NCBI GenBank assembly: GCA_958428365.1
Contig: CAUAFT010000013.1
Span: forward strand, 1-64,000
Length of the DNA stretch: 64,000 bases
From: an uncultured Lachnospiraceae bacterium
Lineage (GTDB): Bacteria > Bacillota > Clostridia > Lachnospirales > Lachnospiraceae
Direction: 5' to 3'
Numbering within the stretch: position 1 is the first letter of the stretch; every line of letters starts with the position of its first letter. The notes below the pieces were generated by a model. It was not told the origin of the DNA and ran no database searches. It saw only the letters and a program-made list of their open reading frames with translations. Both the position numbers and the translations under genes were made by a program. Positions 43,923 through 53,600 of this stretch are shown piece after piece.

Positions 43923-44945
43923 TTATCTTTCTATGTCCTCCGCCCTGTAGGTTACACAAGAGGCTCCGTAGACTTCTATTTCATAGAGGGCATGGGAGGC
44001 CAGATGCTCCGCTTCCTGTTCCAGTTCCCGGCATCCGGTTTTCTTCTCATACTTTTCTACGATCCGGCTCACGGCATCCGGAGTCACCACACATTCCTCT
44101 GGCTTCATCCGAAGCTTTCTCAACACCCGTGGAAGGGCAAAATCCCTGAATATGACAGCCTTCTCCTGTGGTGTATAATCCGGCACCTCGATCACGGTGA
44201 ATCTGGATAAAACAGACGGATTGATCTTCTCCGCCTGATTTGCCGTTGCAACAGTATAGATTCCCTCCGTGGGAATCGTACACTCCAGATAGTTGTCTGT
44301 AAATCCCAGATGATCCAGAAGCGACAGAAGTACCATTGCCGGATTCCCGTTCAGTCCTCCCTCCCATGCCTTATCCAATTCGTTCATCAGATACATGACG
44401 TGAGGCGTGCCGAAATCACAGACCGCCTGCATGATGGCTCCGGGGCGGGCATTGGCATAAAGTCTGGGCGTGCCTGTTAATGCCTCTATGGCAGCGATCA
44501 TGCTCATATCCAGGGAAGCCCAGGGCATCCTCAGAAGCCTCGCCATGGTATAGGCAAGCCGGGATTTTCCCACCCCTGCGGGACCCGTTAGCAGGATTCC
44601 GTAGGCGGGTACCGTGTGAGTTCGATTCACCTGAACCAGGATCTCCAATATCCGTTGTTTCACAGCAGACAGACCGTAGAGCTCCTGATCCAGAATCTGC
44701 CTTGCCCCGTTTATATCCACAGTTTCACAGACTCCGCCTCCCCAGTCCACACCAAGCACCATGTTCAGCGCCTGATGTGCGTGGAGCAGCTCCGCTTCTC
44801 CTGCGGAGTCGGAATCAATGATCTTTAGATTTCGTTCCAGCCATTGCTGTAAAAAGACCGGGAACTGTTCTAAGAGATTCTTTTTACCCAAATCTGATTC
44901 TGCTAAGTAAATTTTCAAGAGTTCATTTACACTATTATCTTGCAT
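43923..44945 (-). CDS. Lon-like AAA+ ATPase without protease domain
   Basis: A 340-aa protein. Residues about 80-335 resemble the ATPase module of Lon: LDQELYGLSAVKQRILE, Walker A GPAGVGKSR (121-129), the loop YANARPGAIMQAVCDFG, sensor region TVATANQAEKI, and SRFTVIEVPDYTPQEKAVIF. The Walker B segment reads MYLMNELDK, with Asn188 where Lon has Asp, so ATP hydrolysis may be impaired. Neither the Lon N-domain nor the Ser-Lys protease is present. It overlaps the reductase gene by 11 bp, so an assembly or remodelling role for the redox enzymes is possible. Confidence 0.75.
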   Translation of the reverse strand: MQDNSVNELLKIYLAESDLGKKNLLEQFPVFLQQWLERNLKIIDSDSAGEAELLHAHQALNMVLGVDWGGGVCETVDINGARQILDQELYGLSAVKQRILEILVQVNRTHTVPAYGILLTGPAGVGKSRLAYTMARLLRMPWASLDMSMIAAIEALTGTPRLYANARPGAIMQAVCDFGTPHVMYLMNELDKAWEGGLNGNPAMVLLSLLDHLGFTDNYLECTIPTEGIYTVATANQAEKINPSVLSRFTVIEVPDYTPQEKAVIFRDFALPRVLRKLRMKPEECVVTPDAVSRIVEKYEKKTGCRELEQEAEHLASHALYEIEVYGASCVTYRAEDIER

Positions 44946-46143
44946 TTGGTACTTCGATGGTCAGATCTGTCAGCGGGAAGGACACGCAAGGATGGATAAA
45001 ACCAAACTTTCTGTCCGCCTCTCTTCTTCCGTCCACGGAAGTCGGTGCATAGACATCACCGATAACCAGGCGGGAATGACACCAGCCGCACTCACCGCTT
45101 CGGCAATGGGAAGGCGCTGCGATTCCATTTTTTTCAAGGATCTGAAGCAGGGAATCATCGGTGCTTCCGGTCACCGTTTTCTCTTCCCCCTCCTGAATGA
45201 CGGTGATCTGAACGGTGTCTGGAACAGTAATATCCTTTGGATATTCCTCCTGCTCCTTCGGGTTATGCATCTCTCCGAATAACTCGTGACGGATGAACTT
45301 TCTGCGAAGATGCAGCTTTTCTAACTCCTTGTCCACGAAGTTGTACATTGCCTGAGGTCCGCACATGAATACGGAATAATCCTCATTTTTTGGAGCATAT
45401 TTTTCAATCAGCTCCGCGGAGATGAACCCGTGCTCAAAGCCCTCCTTCTCCTCATGACTTAAGACATGTACGACCTTTACCTTATCGGTTCTCGCCTCGA
45501 TAGCGTCAAACTCTTCCTTATATACGATGGTATCTGCGGTACGGCTTCCATAGAGTAAGATCATCTGAAAGTCCTCATCGCCGTCTGCAATGGCACGGGA
45601 CAGGGACAAAAATGGAGTGATTCCGCTTCCTCCCGCAATACCGATCACGGTTTTTGCATCGCGGAGACCCTCATAGGTAAAGGTTCCCAGAGGTCCTGAG
45701 GTATCTACCTTGGTTCCCTCCTGCCAGTTCTCATGTACCCAGTTGGATACCAGTCCCCCCGGCACCTGCTTGATGGTCAGCTCGATCTCTCCCTCGGTTG
45801 CCATCTTCGGGGAAGAGGAGATGGAATATGCACGGGTAACCGGCATTCCGTCGATATTTAAGTTCACGCTTAAGTACTGCCCCGGTGCAAAATAAGCCAC
45901 ATGGTCTGTCTTGCTCTCAGGATCCGGTACAAAGGTAAAGCATTTTACACCCTCCCCATGGTCTACGATCCTGGAGATCACAAAATACTGATGATCCGGA
46001 TGAAGCTGCTGTTTCAGCCAGTTAGCAGCATAGGCCTCCTCTTTTGGAAGAGGCATCGCCTGTGCAGCATCCACGTCGTTTTGTCTGGTGGCTGCTAATT
46101 TTGTAAAGTCTTTGATACTGATTTCATTTAAATTCTTCGCCAT
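44935..46143 (-). CDS. FNR-type flavin reductase with C-terminal 2Fe-2S ferredoxin domain
   Basis: A 402-aa electron-transfer protein. Residues 45-300 form a ferredoxin-NADP reductase fold: MPVTRAYSISSSP (flavin binding), IGIAGGSGITPFLSLSRA (nucleotide binding) and SVFMCGPQAMYNFV. The C-terminal domain (about 315-402) is a plant-type ferredoxin with CRSGECGWCHSRL, then HPCVSF, giving the four cluster cysteines. An extra N-terminal segment of about 45 residues (IKDFTKLAATRQNDVDAAQA) is not part of either domain. It probably passes electrons from NAD(P)H to the flavoprotein encoded 14 bp upstream. Confidence 0.9.
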   Translation of the reverse strand: MAKNLNEISIKDFTKLAATRQNDVDAAQAMPLPKEEAYAANWLKQQLHPDHQYFVISRIVDHGEGVKCFTFVPDPESKTDHVAYFAPGQYLSVNLNIDGMPVTRAYSISSSPKMATEGEIELTIKQVPGGLVSNWVHENWQEGTKVDTSGPLGTFTYEGLRDAKTVIGIAGGSGITPFLSLSRAIADGDEDFQMILLYGSRTADTIVYKEEFDAIEARTDKVKVVHVLSHEEKEGFEHGFISAELIEKYAPKNEDYSVFMCGPQAMYNFVDKELEKLHLRRKFIRHELFGEMHNPKEQEEYPKDITVPDTVQITVIQEGEEKTVTGSTDDSLLQILEKNGIAAPSHCRSGECGWCHSRLVIGDVYAPTSVDGRREADRKFGFIHPCVSFPLTDLTIEVPNAR

Positions 46144-46157
46144 TTTCTCTCCTCCTC

Positions 46158-47762
46158 CTAACGACTCTTGACAGATCTCTTACTCTCTGCATTGATTTTT
46201 TCCACCGCATACTGGGCTGATTTCGCACCGGACATACAAGAACAGTTAAATCCATCGGTGAGGATTCCCGTAGCGCCGCAGAAGTGGAGTCCCGGAATCT
46301 GATGATATTCGCCCTCGTTCATGCATCGCATTGGGATTCCGTCATTGGTTCTTACCTGATATCCGTAAGGAGTACCGTTCGGTGTACCCATGTACCGTAC
46401 GAAGGTTGGAGCACAGGCAATCTCGATCTCCTCGATGTGGGATCTGATATCGATTCCCATTGCCTCCTCTGCCTGATCGATCATCTGACCGGCAATCTTC
46501 TGTTTCACGCGGCGATATTCTTCCGGTTTTACATCCTTCCATACATCGCCGTAGGTCATTCCTGTTAAGAACAAGGTACAGGTTCCCTCCGGGGAAGATT
46601 CCGGTATGATATTATTCAGACAGTTCACGATGGTGTAGCCATTGCTGTATAACTGATGCGCCCTGTCGTAAAGTTCATCTCCGTCGCTGGTGGTTCCCAG
46701 CAGGCTGGAATATGTATCTACCCCCAGATCCTTTGCGGAAATGTCCAGTCCGATATAGGCTGTGTAGAGATTTAACGCCAGATCCTTAGAGTTGTAATAT
46801 CTCAATACATTTTCCGGTAAGGTCTTCTGATCTAACATATTTCCCAGAACGATATGAGGGTTTACATTGGAAATGACTTCCTTTGCGTAGATATCCCATT
46901 TTTCTGTCTTAACGCCCACAACTTTTCCGTCTTTTACGATCAGCTCTTTTGCCGCTGTGTTGTACCAGATCTCGCCGCCATGATCACGGATCGCTTTGTC
47001 ACACGCCAGAGAGATCTCATGAGACTTCATGGATGGAACGGCTGCTCCCTTGTCGATGTATGCGCAGAGCATCATCGCGTTGGTAAAAAAGTCCATCTCC
47101 TTTGGCGGCGCTCCCAGATATACCCAGTAAGAGCTCATAATATTCTGTGCCTTTTTCGGGATCTCCAGCAGATCCATTCCCTCATTGATGCTGAGAGACG
47201 CCATACGCAGAAAATCAGGATATTTGGTCGCCAGAGTTGTCTTTAACTTTGTCATCTGGGCATCGTGTTTTAACTTCTGTATCGCTGCCCCCGGAGTTCC
47301 CTCAAAATAATTTGCCGGTGCATTATCTGTCATATAATGCATTCCTGCAATACCTCTTTCCGCCACCTCAAAGAAATGGGTGACGCTCTCACGACAGCCC
47401 GGTACCTGACGCTCCATCTCATCGATGAAGTTCTGTCTTCCGCATGGCATGTTTACGTCGATCCCCTCTGACGGTACCACCATATGGAAGGTATTATTTT
47501 CCTGTCTCCAGTCAATATCCACTCCCATAGCATCTAAGTACGCTCCATAGGAACCACGGTTCTCCTTCGGTCCCACTTCGCATGCCTCATGCAGAGCCGC
47601 CTCGAACTCAAAGCGTCCGCGCACAAAGCTGGTGACCGCTCCGCCCGGTAAATTATGACGTTCCAAAACCAAAGTTTTCATTCCCATTTTTGATGTATAA
47701 AGCGCCGCACCCAGTCCGCCGCTGCCGGCGCCGATTACTACAACATCAACATGTTTTTCCAT
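46158..47762 (-). CDS. CrtI/retinol-saturase-like FAD oxidoreductase
   Basis: A flavoprotein of about 534 aa. The Rossmann FAD motif is VVVIGAGSGGLGAALYTSKM (residues 7-26), followed by VLERHNLPGGAVTSF, typical of phytoene desaturase and retinol saturase relatives. The C-terminus has GLHFCGATGILTDGFNCS. No carotenoid genes are near. Members of this superfamily saturate or desaturate lipophilic substrates, so a reductive role on fatty acids, terpenoids or steroids is conceivable but not shown. I start at ATG 47762 (GGAGG upstream); ATG 47768 is too close to that site. First gene of the redox operon. Confidence 0.85.
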   Translation of the reverse strand: MEKHVDVVVIGAGSGGLGAALYTSKMGMKTLVLERHNLPGGAVTSFVRGRFEFEAALHEACEVGPKENRGSYGAYLDAMGVDIDWRQENNTFHMVVPSEGIDVNMPCGRQNFIDEMERQVPGCRESVTHFFEVAERGIAGMHYMTDNAPANYFEGTPGAAIQKLKHDAQMTKLKTTLATKYPDFLRMASLSINEGMDLLEIPKKAQNIMSSYWVYLGAPPKEMDFFTNAMMLCAYIDKGAAVPSMKSHEISLACDKAIRDHGGEIWYNTAAKELIVKDGKVVGVKTEKWDIYAKEVISNVNPHIVLGNMLDQKTLPENVLRYYNSKDLALNLYTAYIGLDISAKDLGVDTYSSLLGTTSDGDELYDRAHQLYSNGYTIVNCLNNIIPESSPEGTCTLFLTGMTYGDVWKDVKPEEYRRVKQKIAGQMIDQAEEAMGIDIRSHIEEIEIACAPTFVRYMGTPNGTPYGYQVRTNDGIPMRCMNEGEYHQIPGLHFCGATGILTDGFNCSCMSGAKSAQYAVEKINAESKRSVKSR

Positions 47763-47828
47763 CAACATACACCTCCGAAATTCTCAAAATGTTCCGACCA
47801 GATAAGGTCGTTCTATTGTTTAACAACA

Positions 47829-47846
47829 ATGTTTATTTTTTAACAA
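47829..47846. promoter_or_regulatory. Rex-like operator upstream of the redox operon
   Basis: ATGTTTATTTTTTAACAA differs from the thl operator (ATGTTAATTTTTTAACAA) at one base and has the same 7-4-7 layout. It begins 4 bp after the -10 of the operon promoter. A second dyad, TTGTTTAACAA (47816-47826), lies beside it. Confidence 0.65.
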
Positions 47847-47850
47847 TCTC

Positions 47851-47879
47851 ATTGTAGTTGAATTTTCAAGGCTTTTCAA
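47851..47879 (-). promoter_or_regulatory. Promoter of the redox operon
   Basis: Minus strand TTGAAA-N17-TACAAT, with the Rex-like box over the expected start point. Confidence 0.7.
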
Positions 47880-47945
47880 TCGACAGCATAGACAAATATT
47901 TAAGATAATAATTTATGGTTCTGGTCAGACCAAAATATTCAGAGC

Positions 47946-47990
47946 AAAAAACCGGAGACCTGCGACCTATACAGCCTTCCGTCTCCGGTT
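47946..47990 (-). terminator. Terminator of glgP
   Basis: AACCGGAGAC (minus strand) pairs with GTCTCCGGTT, a perfect 10 bp, followed by TTTT. It sits about 65 bp after the glgP stop. Confidence 0.8.
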
Positions 47991-48054
47991 ATTCTATTCT
48001 TATTCTATTTTCGTACGATACGGTATGAATGCTTTTTCAATATCGAATGTCTTT

Positions 48055-50529
48055 TTAATCCTCAAGTACACTCATATCCACAGTGATCTTATCCAGATGC
48101 CAGATCTCATCCACATAGTCCTGGATGGTACGGTCGGAAGAGAATTTTCCTGCATTGGCAACGTTTAAGATCGCCATCTTCGCCCATCTCTTCTCATCCT
48201 TGTATGCTTCCATTACCTTTTTCTGCGCCTCCACATAGGAGCGGAAGTCTGCCAGAATGAAGTAGGTATCCGCAAACTGGGTACACTGGGTATTCAGCAG
48301 GGAATTATACAGATCACGGAACAGCTCCGGATCATTCGGGGAATAGAATCCGTTGATCAACTGCATCAGCACCTTGCGGACATCCTGATCCTGGTTGAAG
48401 ATATCCATTGGATTATAGTCCCTGTTTCTCTCATGGGCAATGACCTCATCGGAGCTCATACCGAAGATAAAGGCGTTATCCTCTCCAACCTCTTCCACGA
48501 TCTCCACGTTGGCTCCGTCCATGGTTCCTAAAGTCGGTGCACCGTTTAACATGAATTTCATATTTCCGGTACCAGATGCCTCCTTACTTGCTGTGGAGAT
48601 CTGCTCGGACACATCTGCCGCCGCAAAGATCCACTCCGCTAAGGATACGCGGTAATCCTCTAAGAATACCACCTTGATCTTGCCGCCTATGCTCTTATCG
48701 TTGTTGATGACGTCCGCCACACTGTTAATTAACTTAATGGTCAACTTCGCATTCTTATATCCTGCCGCCGCCTTTGCTCCGAAGATGAAGGTTCTCGGAT
48801 AGAAGTCCATCTCCGGATGCTCTTTTAACTCATTATAGAGATACATCACATGAAGGATGTTCAACAACTGTCTCTTGTACTCATGAAGTCTCTTCACCTG
48901 TACGTCGAAGATAGAACGCGGATTCACCTCCACACCATTGTGCTTCTGGATATATTCCGCCAGACGCAGCTTATTCTGGTACTTGATCTGCATAAATTCC
49001 TGCTGTGCTTTTGCATCATCAGCGTAGATCTCCAGCTTTTTCAAATGCGGAAGGTCTGTGATCCAGTCGTCACCGATCTTGTTGGTCACCCAGCCTGCAA
49101 GAAGCGGGTTTCCATGTAATAAGAAACGACGCTGTGTGATTCCGTTGGTCTTGTTGTTGAACTTCTGCGGGAACATCTCGTAGAAATCCTTCAGTTCCTG
49201 ATTCTTTAAGATCTCTGTATGTAATCTTGCCACACCGTTGACAGAATAGCCTGCTGCGATAGCAAGATGTGCCATCTTCACCTGTCCGTCGAAGATGATC
49301 GCCATCTTGTTCACCTTCTCCTGATTGCCAGGATACTTCTTCTGGATCTCTAAGATGAAGCGGCGGTTGATCTCCTCTACGATCTGATAGATTCTTGGAA
49401 GCAGTCTGGAGAAGATCTCGATCGGCCATTTTTCCAATGCCTCTGCCATGATGGTATGGTTGGTGTATGCACAGGTTTTTGTGGTGATCTCCCATGCCTC
49501 ATCCCACTCTAAGCCTTCCTCGTCCAGGAGGATCCGCATCAGCTCTGCCACCGCTACGGTCGGGTGGGTATCGTTTAACTGGAAGGTTACCTTTTCCGGT
49601 AATTTATGGATATCCGGATGATTCTTCTTAAAACGCGCCACGGCACGCTGTACGCTGGCGGATACGAAGAAGTACTGTTGTTTTAAACGAAGCTCTTTTC
49701 CGGCAATGTGATTGTCATTCGGATAGAGCACCTCCACCAGATTCTTTGCCAGATTTTCCTGCTCCACCGCCTTGTGGTAATCTCCCTTATCAAAAGAATC
49801 CAGCTCGAAGCAGTTCATCGGCTCTGCGTCCCAGATCATTAAGGTATTGACTACGTTGTTGCCATAACCGATGATCGGCATATCGTATGGAACCGCATTG
49901 ACGGACTGATATCCCTCGTGGATGAACTTCGTCCTTCCATTCTCTCCCGCCTCCGCACGGACATAACCGCCGAATTTTACCTCATAGGCATACTCCGGTC
50001 TGCGAAGCTCAAATGGATAACCGTCCTTTAACCAGTTATCCGGCACCTCCACCTGAAAACCATCCTGAATCTTCTGCTTAAACATTCCGTAACGGTAACG
50101 GATCCCACATCCGTAAGCCGGATAGCCCAGGGATGCCAGAGATTCCATGAAGCAGGCAGCCAGACGACCCAGACCGCCGTTTCCAAGCGCCGGATCCGGC
50201 TCCTGATCCTCAATGATATCCAGATTCAGCCCCATCTCGTCCAGGGCTTCCTTTACTTCCTTATAGCATTTTAAATTGATCAGGTTATTTCCAAGAGCCC
50301 TGCCCATCAGAAATTCCATGGACATATAGTAGACCATCTTCGGATCCTGCTTGTCATACGCACTCTGAGTCGCAAGCCACTGATCGATGATCTTATCTTT
50401 TACGGAAAGGGATACCGCCTGGAAGATCTCCTGCTGGGACGCTTCCTTGATGGTCTTGCGGTACAGGTTCTTCACATTGTCCTTTACATCCTTCATAAAT
50501 TCTTCTTTGTCAAACAGTTCATTTTTCAT
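48055..50529 (-). CDS. glgP: Glycogen/starch phosphorylase
   Basis: GlgP releases glucose 1-phosphate from alpha-1,4-glucans using phosphate and PLP. The 824-aa protein has YYMSMEFLMGRALGNNL and DPALGNGGLGRLAACFMES near the N-terminus. NDTHPTVAVAELMRILLDEEG follows in the middle, with the PLP-lysine signature EASGTGNMKFMLNGAPTLGTMDGAN (split: EASGTGNMKFMLNG, then APTLGTMDGANVEI). I start at ATG 50529, which has GGAGGAG upstream; a 49-codon upstream extension runs through the terminator and ileS end and is not real. It is preceded by the ileS terminator. Confidence 0.96.
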   Translation of the reverse strand: MKNELFDKEEFMKDVKDNVKNLYRKTIKEASQQEIFQAVSLSVKDKIIDQWLATQSAYDKQDPKMVYYMSMEFLMGRALGNNLINLKCYKEVKEALDEMGLNLDIIEDQEPDPALGNGGLGRLAACFMESLASLGYPAYGCGIRYRYGMFKQKIQDGFQVEVPDNWLKDGYPFELRRPEYAYEVKFGGYVRAEAGENGRTKFIHEGYQSVNAVPYDMPIIGYGNNVVNTLMIWDAEPMNCFELDSFDKGDYHKAVEQENLAKNLVEVLYPNDNHIAGKELRLKQQYFFVSASVQRAVARFKKNHPDIHKLPEKVTFQLNDTHPTVAVAELMRILLDEEGLEWDEAWEITTKTCAYTNHTIMAEALEKWPIEIFSRLLPRIYQIVEEINRRFILEIQKKYPGNQEKVNKMAIIFDGQVKMAHLAIAAGYSVNGVARLHTEILKNQELKDFYEMFPQKFNNKTNGITQRRFLLHGNPLLAGWVTNKIGDDWITDLPHLKKLEIYADDAKAQQEFMQIKYQNKLRLAEYIQKHNGVEVNPRSIFDVQVKRLHEYKRQLLNILHVMYLYNELKEHPEMDFYPRTFIFGAKAAAGYKNAKLTIKLINSVADVINNDKSIGGKIKVVFLEDYRVSLAEWIFAAADVSEQISTASKEASGTGNMKFMLNGAPTLGTMDGANVEIVEEVGEDNAFIFGMSSDEVIAHERNRDYNPMDIFNQDQDVRKVLMQLINGFYSPNDPELFRDLYNSLLNTQCTQFADTYFILADFRSYVEAQKKVMEAYKDEKRWAKMAILNVANAGKFSSDRTIQDYVDEIWHLDKITVDMSVLED

Positions 50530-50564
50530 GTGCAAACTCCTCCTAATTCTGCAGCCGGGATGAT

Positions 50565-50602
50565 AAAAAGGGGAGTACACCTTCCGGTATAGCTCCTCTT
50601 TT
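50565..50602 (-). terminator. Terminator of ileS
   Basis: AAAAGAGGAG and CTCCCCTTTTT (minus strand) form a stem with one mismatch and a further TATAC/GTGTA pairing, ending in TTTTT. It lies just after the ileS stop. Confidence 0.65.
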
Positions 50603-50608
50603 CCATTT

Positions 50609-53600
50609 TTACCTATTTTTCTGAACGTCCAAAAGGACTGATTCGCCATTGATCTTCCATTCCTTCTGGTAGCCATTCAAAGTTCCTTTCACAATTTCAT
50701 CGGCAAGTACTACATTCTGAATATTCTCACCATATTTTTCAAAAATTCCGCCTACTTTTTCAGATCCACTGTAAGCCACTTTAATCCGGTCTGTTACCTC
50801 AAAGTCTGCTTCTTTTCGCATTGTCTGCAATTTGCTGATCAGTTCACGCACCATACCTTCCTCGATCAGTTCTTCGGTCAGGTTGGTGTCTAACACTACG
50901 GTCACCCCGCCGTCGCTGTCCGATACATAGCCCTCCATCTGTGCCATGCTGATCAGCAAATCCTCTTCACATAATACAACGTCATCACTGATATTGTCAA
51001 GTTTCAGGGCGCCCTCCGCCTTAAGCTGTGCCATGGCTGCGTTGCCGTCTAAGGACGCCAGAGTCTCCTGGATCTGCTTTAAATATTTTCCATATTTCGG
51101 CCCTACCGTGCGAAGCTGCGGCTTGAAGGTATAGCTGGTGAAATCGCTGACGTCCTCGGTGAAGTTCACTTTTTTCACGTTCAGCTCGTCTTCAATGATC
51201 TCTGTGAAGAAATCAGACAGCTCAAAATCCGCCTTCACATACATGTTCCCGATCGGCTGCTTGGTCTTGATATTCGCCGTGTTTCTGCAAGCTCTTCCAA
51301 TCACAACCACCTTCAGAACGGCTTCCATATTTTCTTCCAGCCCTTTGTCGATGAACTTCTCATCCGCAACAGGGAAGTCGCATAAATGAATACTCTCCGG
51401 CGCATTTGCATCCAGGTTGCGGACTAAGTTCTGGTAGATGTCCTCTGTCATAAACGGGATCATCGGCGCCGCAGTCTTAGCCACGGTCACAATCGCTGTG
51501 TACAATGTCATGTAAGCGTTGATCTTATCCTGCTCCATTCCCTTTGCCCAGAAGCGGTCGCGGCTTCTTCTGACATACCAGTTACTCATCTCATCCACGA
51601 AGGAATCCAACGCTCTTGCCGCCTCCGGGATGCGGTAATTGCCAAGGTTCTCATCCACAGTCTTTACCAGCGTATTCAGCTTGGATAACAACCACTTATC
51701 CATCACTGGCAGCTTCTCGTAATCCAGCTCATATTTTGTGGCGTCGAACTGGTCGATCTCTGCATAGAGCACATAGAAAGCATAGGTGTTCCACAACGTG
51801 GACATGAACTTCCTCTGTCCCTCCTGTACTGCCTTTCCATGGAAACGGTTTGGCAGCCACGGTGCGGAGTTGATGTAGAAATACCAGCGGATAGCATCTG
51901 CTCCGTACTGCTCCAATGCATCGAATGGATCCACCGCATTTCCCTTGGACTTACTCATCTTCTGTCCGTTCTCATCCTGTACATGACCGAGAACGATGAC
52001 ATTTTCATAAGGAGCCTTATTAAATAATAAGGTAGATTCTGCCATCAGGGAATAGAACCAGCCGCGGGTCTGATCCACTGCCTCGGAGATAAACTGAGCC
52101 GGGAACTGCTGCTCGAACAGTTCCTTATTTTCAAACGGATAGTGATGTTGTGCAAACGGCATAGCTCCGGAGTCAAACCAGCAGTCGATAACCTCCGGCA
52201 CACGGTGCATCTCCTTGCCGCAGTCCGGACATGGGATGGTCACTTCATCAATGTACGGTCTGTGAAGCTCCACCTTTGCCGCATCCGGATTACCGCTCTT
52301 CTCTGCCAGTTCAGCACGACTTCCAATACACTCCTGGTGACCGCACTCGCACTCCCACACGTTCAATGGCGTACCCCAATAACGGTTACGTGAAATACCC
52401 CAATCCTGAATATTTTCCAGCCAGTCTCCAAAACGTCCTTTTCCAATGGACTCCGGGATCCAGTTGACCGTGTTGTTGTTGCGTACCAGATCGTCTTTTA
52501 CCGCTGTCATCTTGATAAACCAGGATTCACGGGCATAGTAGATCAGCGGGGTATCGCATCTCCAGCAATGCGGATAACTGTGTTCAAACTTCGGCGCATC
52601 GAATAAAAGATTCTTCTCTTCCAGATCCTTCAACACCATCGGGTCCGCCTTTTTACAGAATACTCCTGCGTAACTGGTTTCCTCTGTCATCTCGCCCTTG
52701 CCATTGACAAGCTGAACGAATGGAAGATCGTATTTACGTCCCACCTGGGCGTCGTCCTCACCAAATGCCGGGGCAATGTGAACCACTCCCGTACCGTCGC
52801 CCATGGTAACATAGGTATCACAGGTCACATAAAATGCTTTTTTATGCTGTCTTGCAATGATCTCATCGGCGAAGTCAAATAACGGTTCATATTCCTTATG
52901 CTCTAAATCCGTTCCCTTATATCTCTCTAAGATCTCATATGCTTTGACGCCGTTTTCCTCATCTGCCAGCTTGCCGAGTACAGAATCCAACAGCGCCTCC
53001 GCCATATAATAGGTAAAACCGTCTGCCGCCTTCACCTTCACATAGGACTCATCCGGGTTGACACAGAGCGCCACGTTACTTGGCAGCGTCCAAGGTGTTG
53101 TCGTCCATGCCAGAATGTAAGCATCCTCATCCTTCACCTTGAATCTTGCGATGGCAGAACGTTCTTTTACATCCTTATATCCCTGCGCCACCTCATGGGA
53201 AGATAACGGGGTTCCACAGCGAGGGCAATAAGGTACGATCTTAAATCCCTTGTATAATAACTTCTTATCCCAGATCTGTTTTAATGCCCACCACTCAGAC
53301 TCAATAAAATCATCATGATAAGTAACATAAGGATCATCCATATCCGCCCAAAAACCAACGGTGCCGGAGAAGTCCTCCCACATCCCCTTATATTTCCAGA
53401 CGCTCTCCTTACACTTCTGAATAAACGGATCCAGACCATACTCTTCAATCTGTTCTTTTCCATCCAGACCTAAGAGCTTTTCTACTTCCAGCTCCACCGG
53501 AAGTCCATGGGTATCCCATCCTGCTTTTCTTGGAACCATTTTTCCTTTCATGGTCTGGTATCTCGGTATCATGTCTTTGATAACACGGGTCAGCACATGT

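Noticed and set aside
46158..47762. Carotenoid phytoene desaturase
   Set aside because: No other carotenoid genes are present and the operon instead supplies a reductase, so only a superfamily-level call is justified.
50530..50676. N-terminal extension of glgP by 49 codons
   Set aside because: It covers the ileS terminator and overlaps the ileS end; a much better start with GGAGGAG is at 50529.
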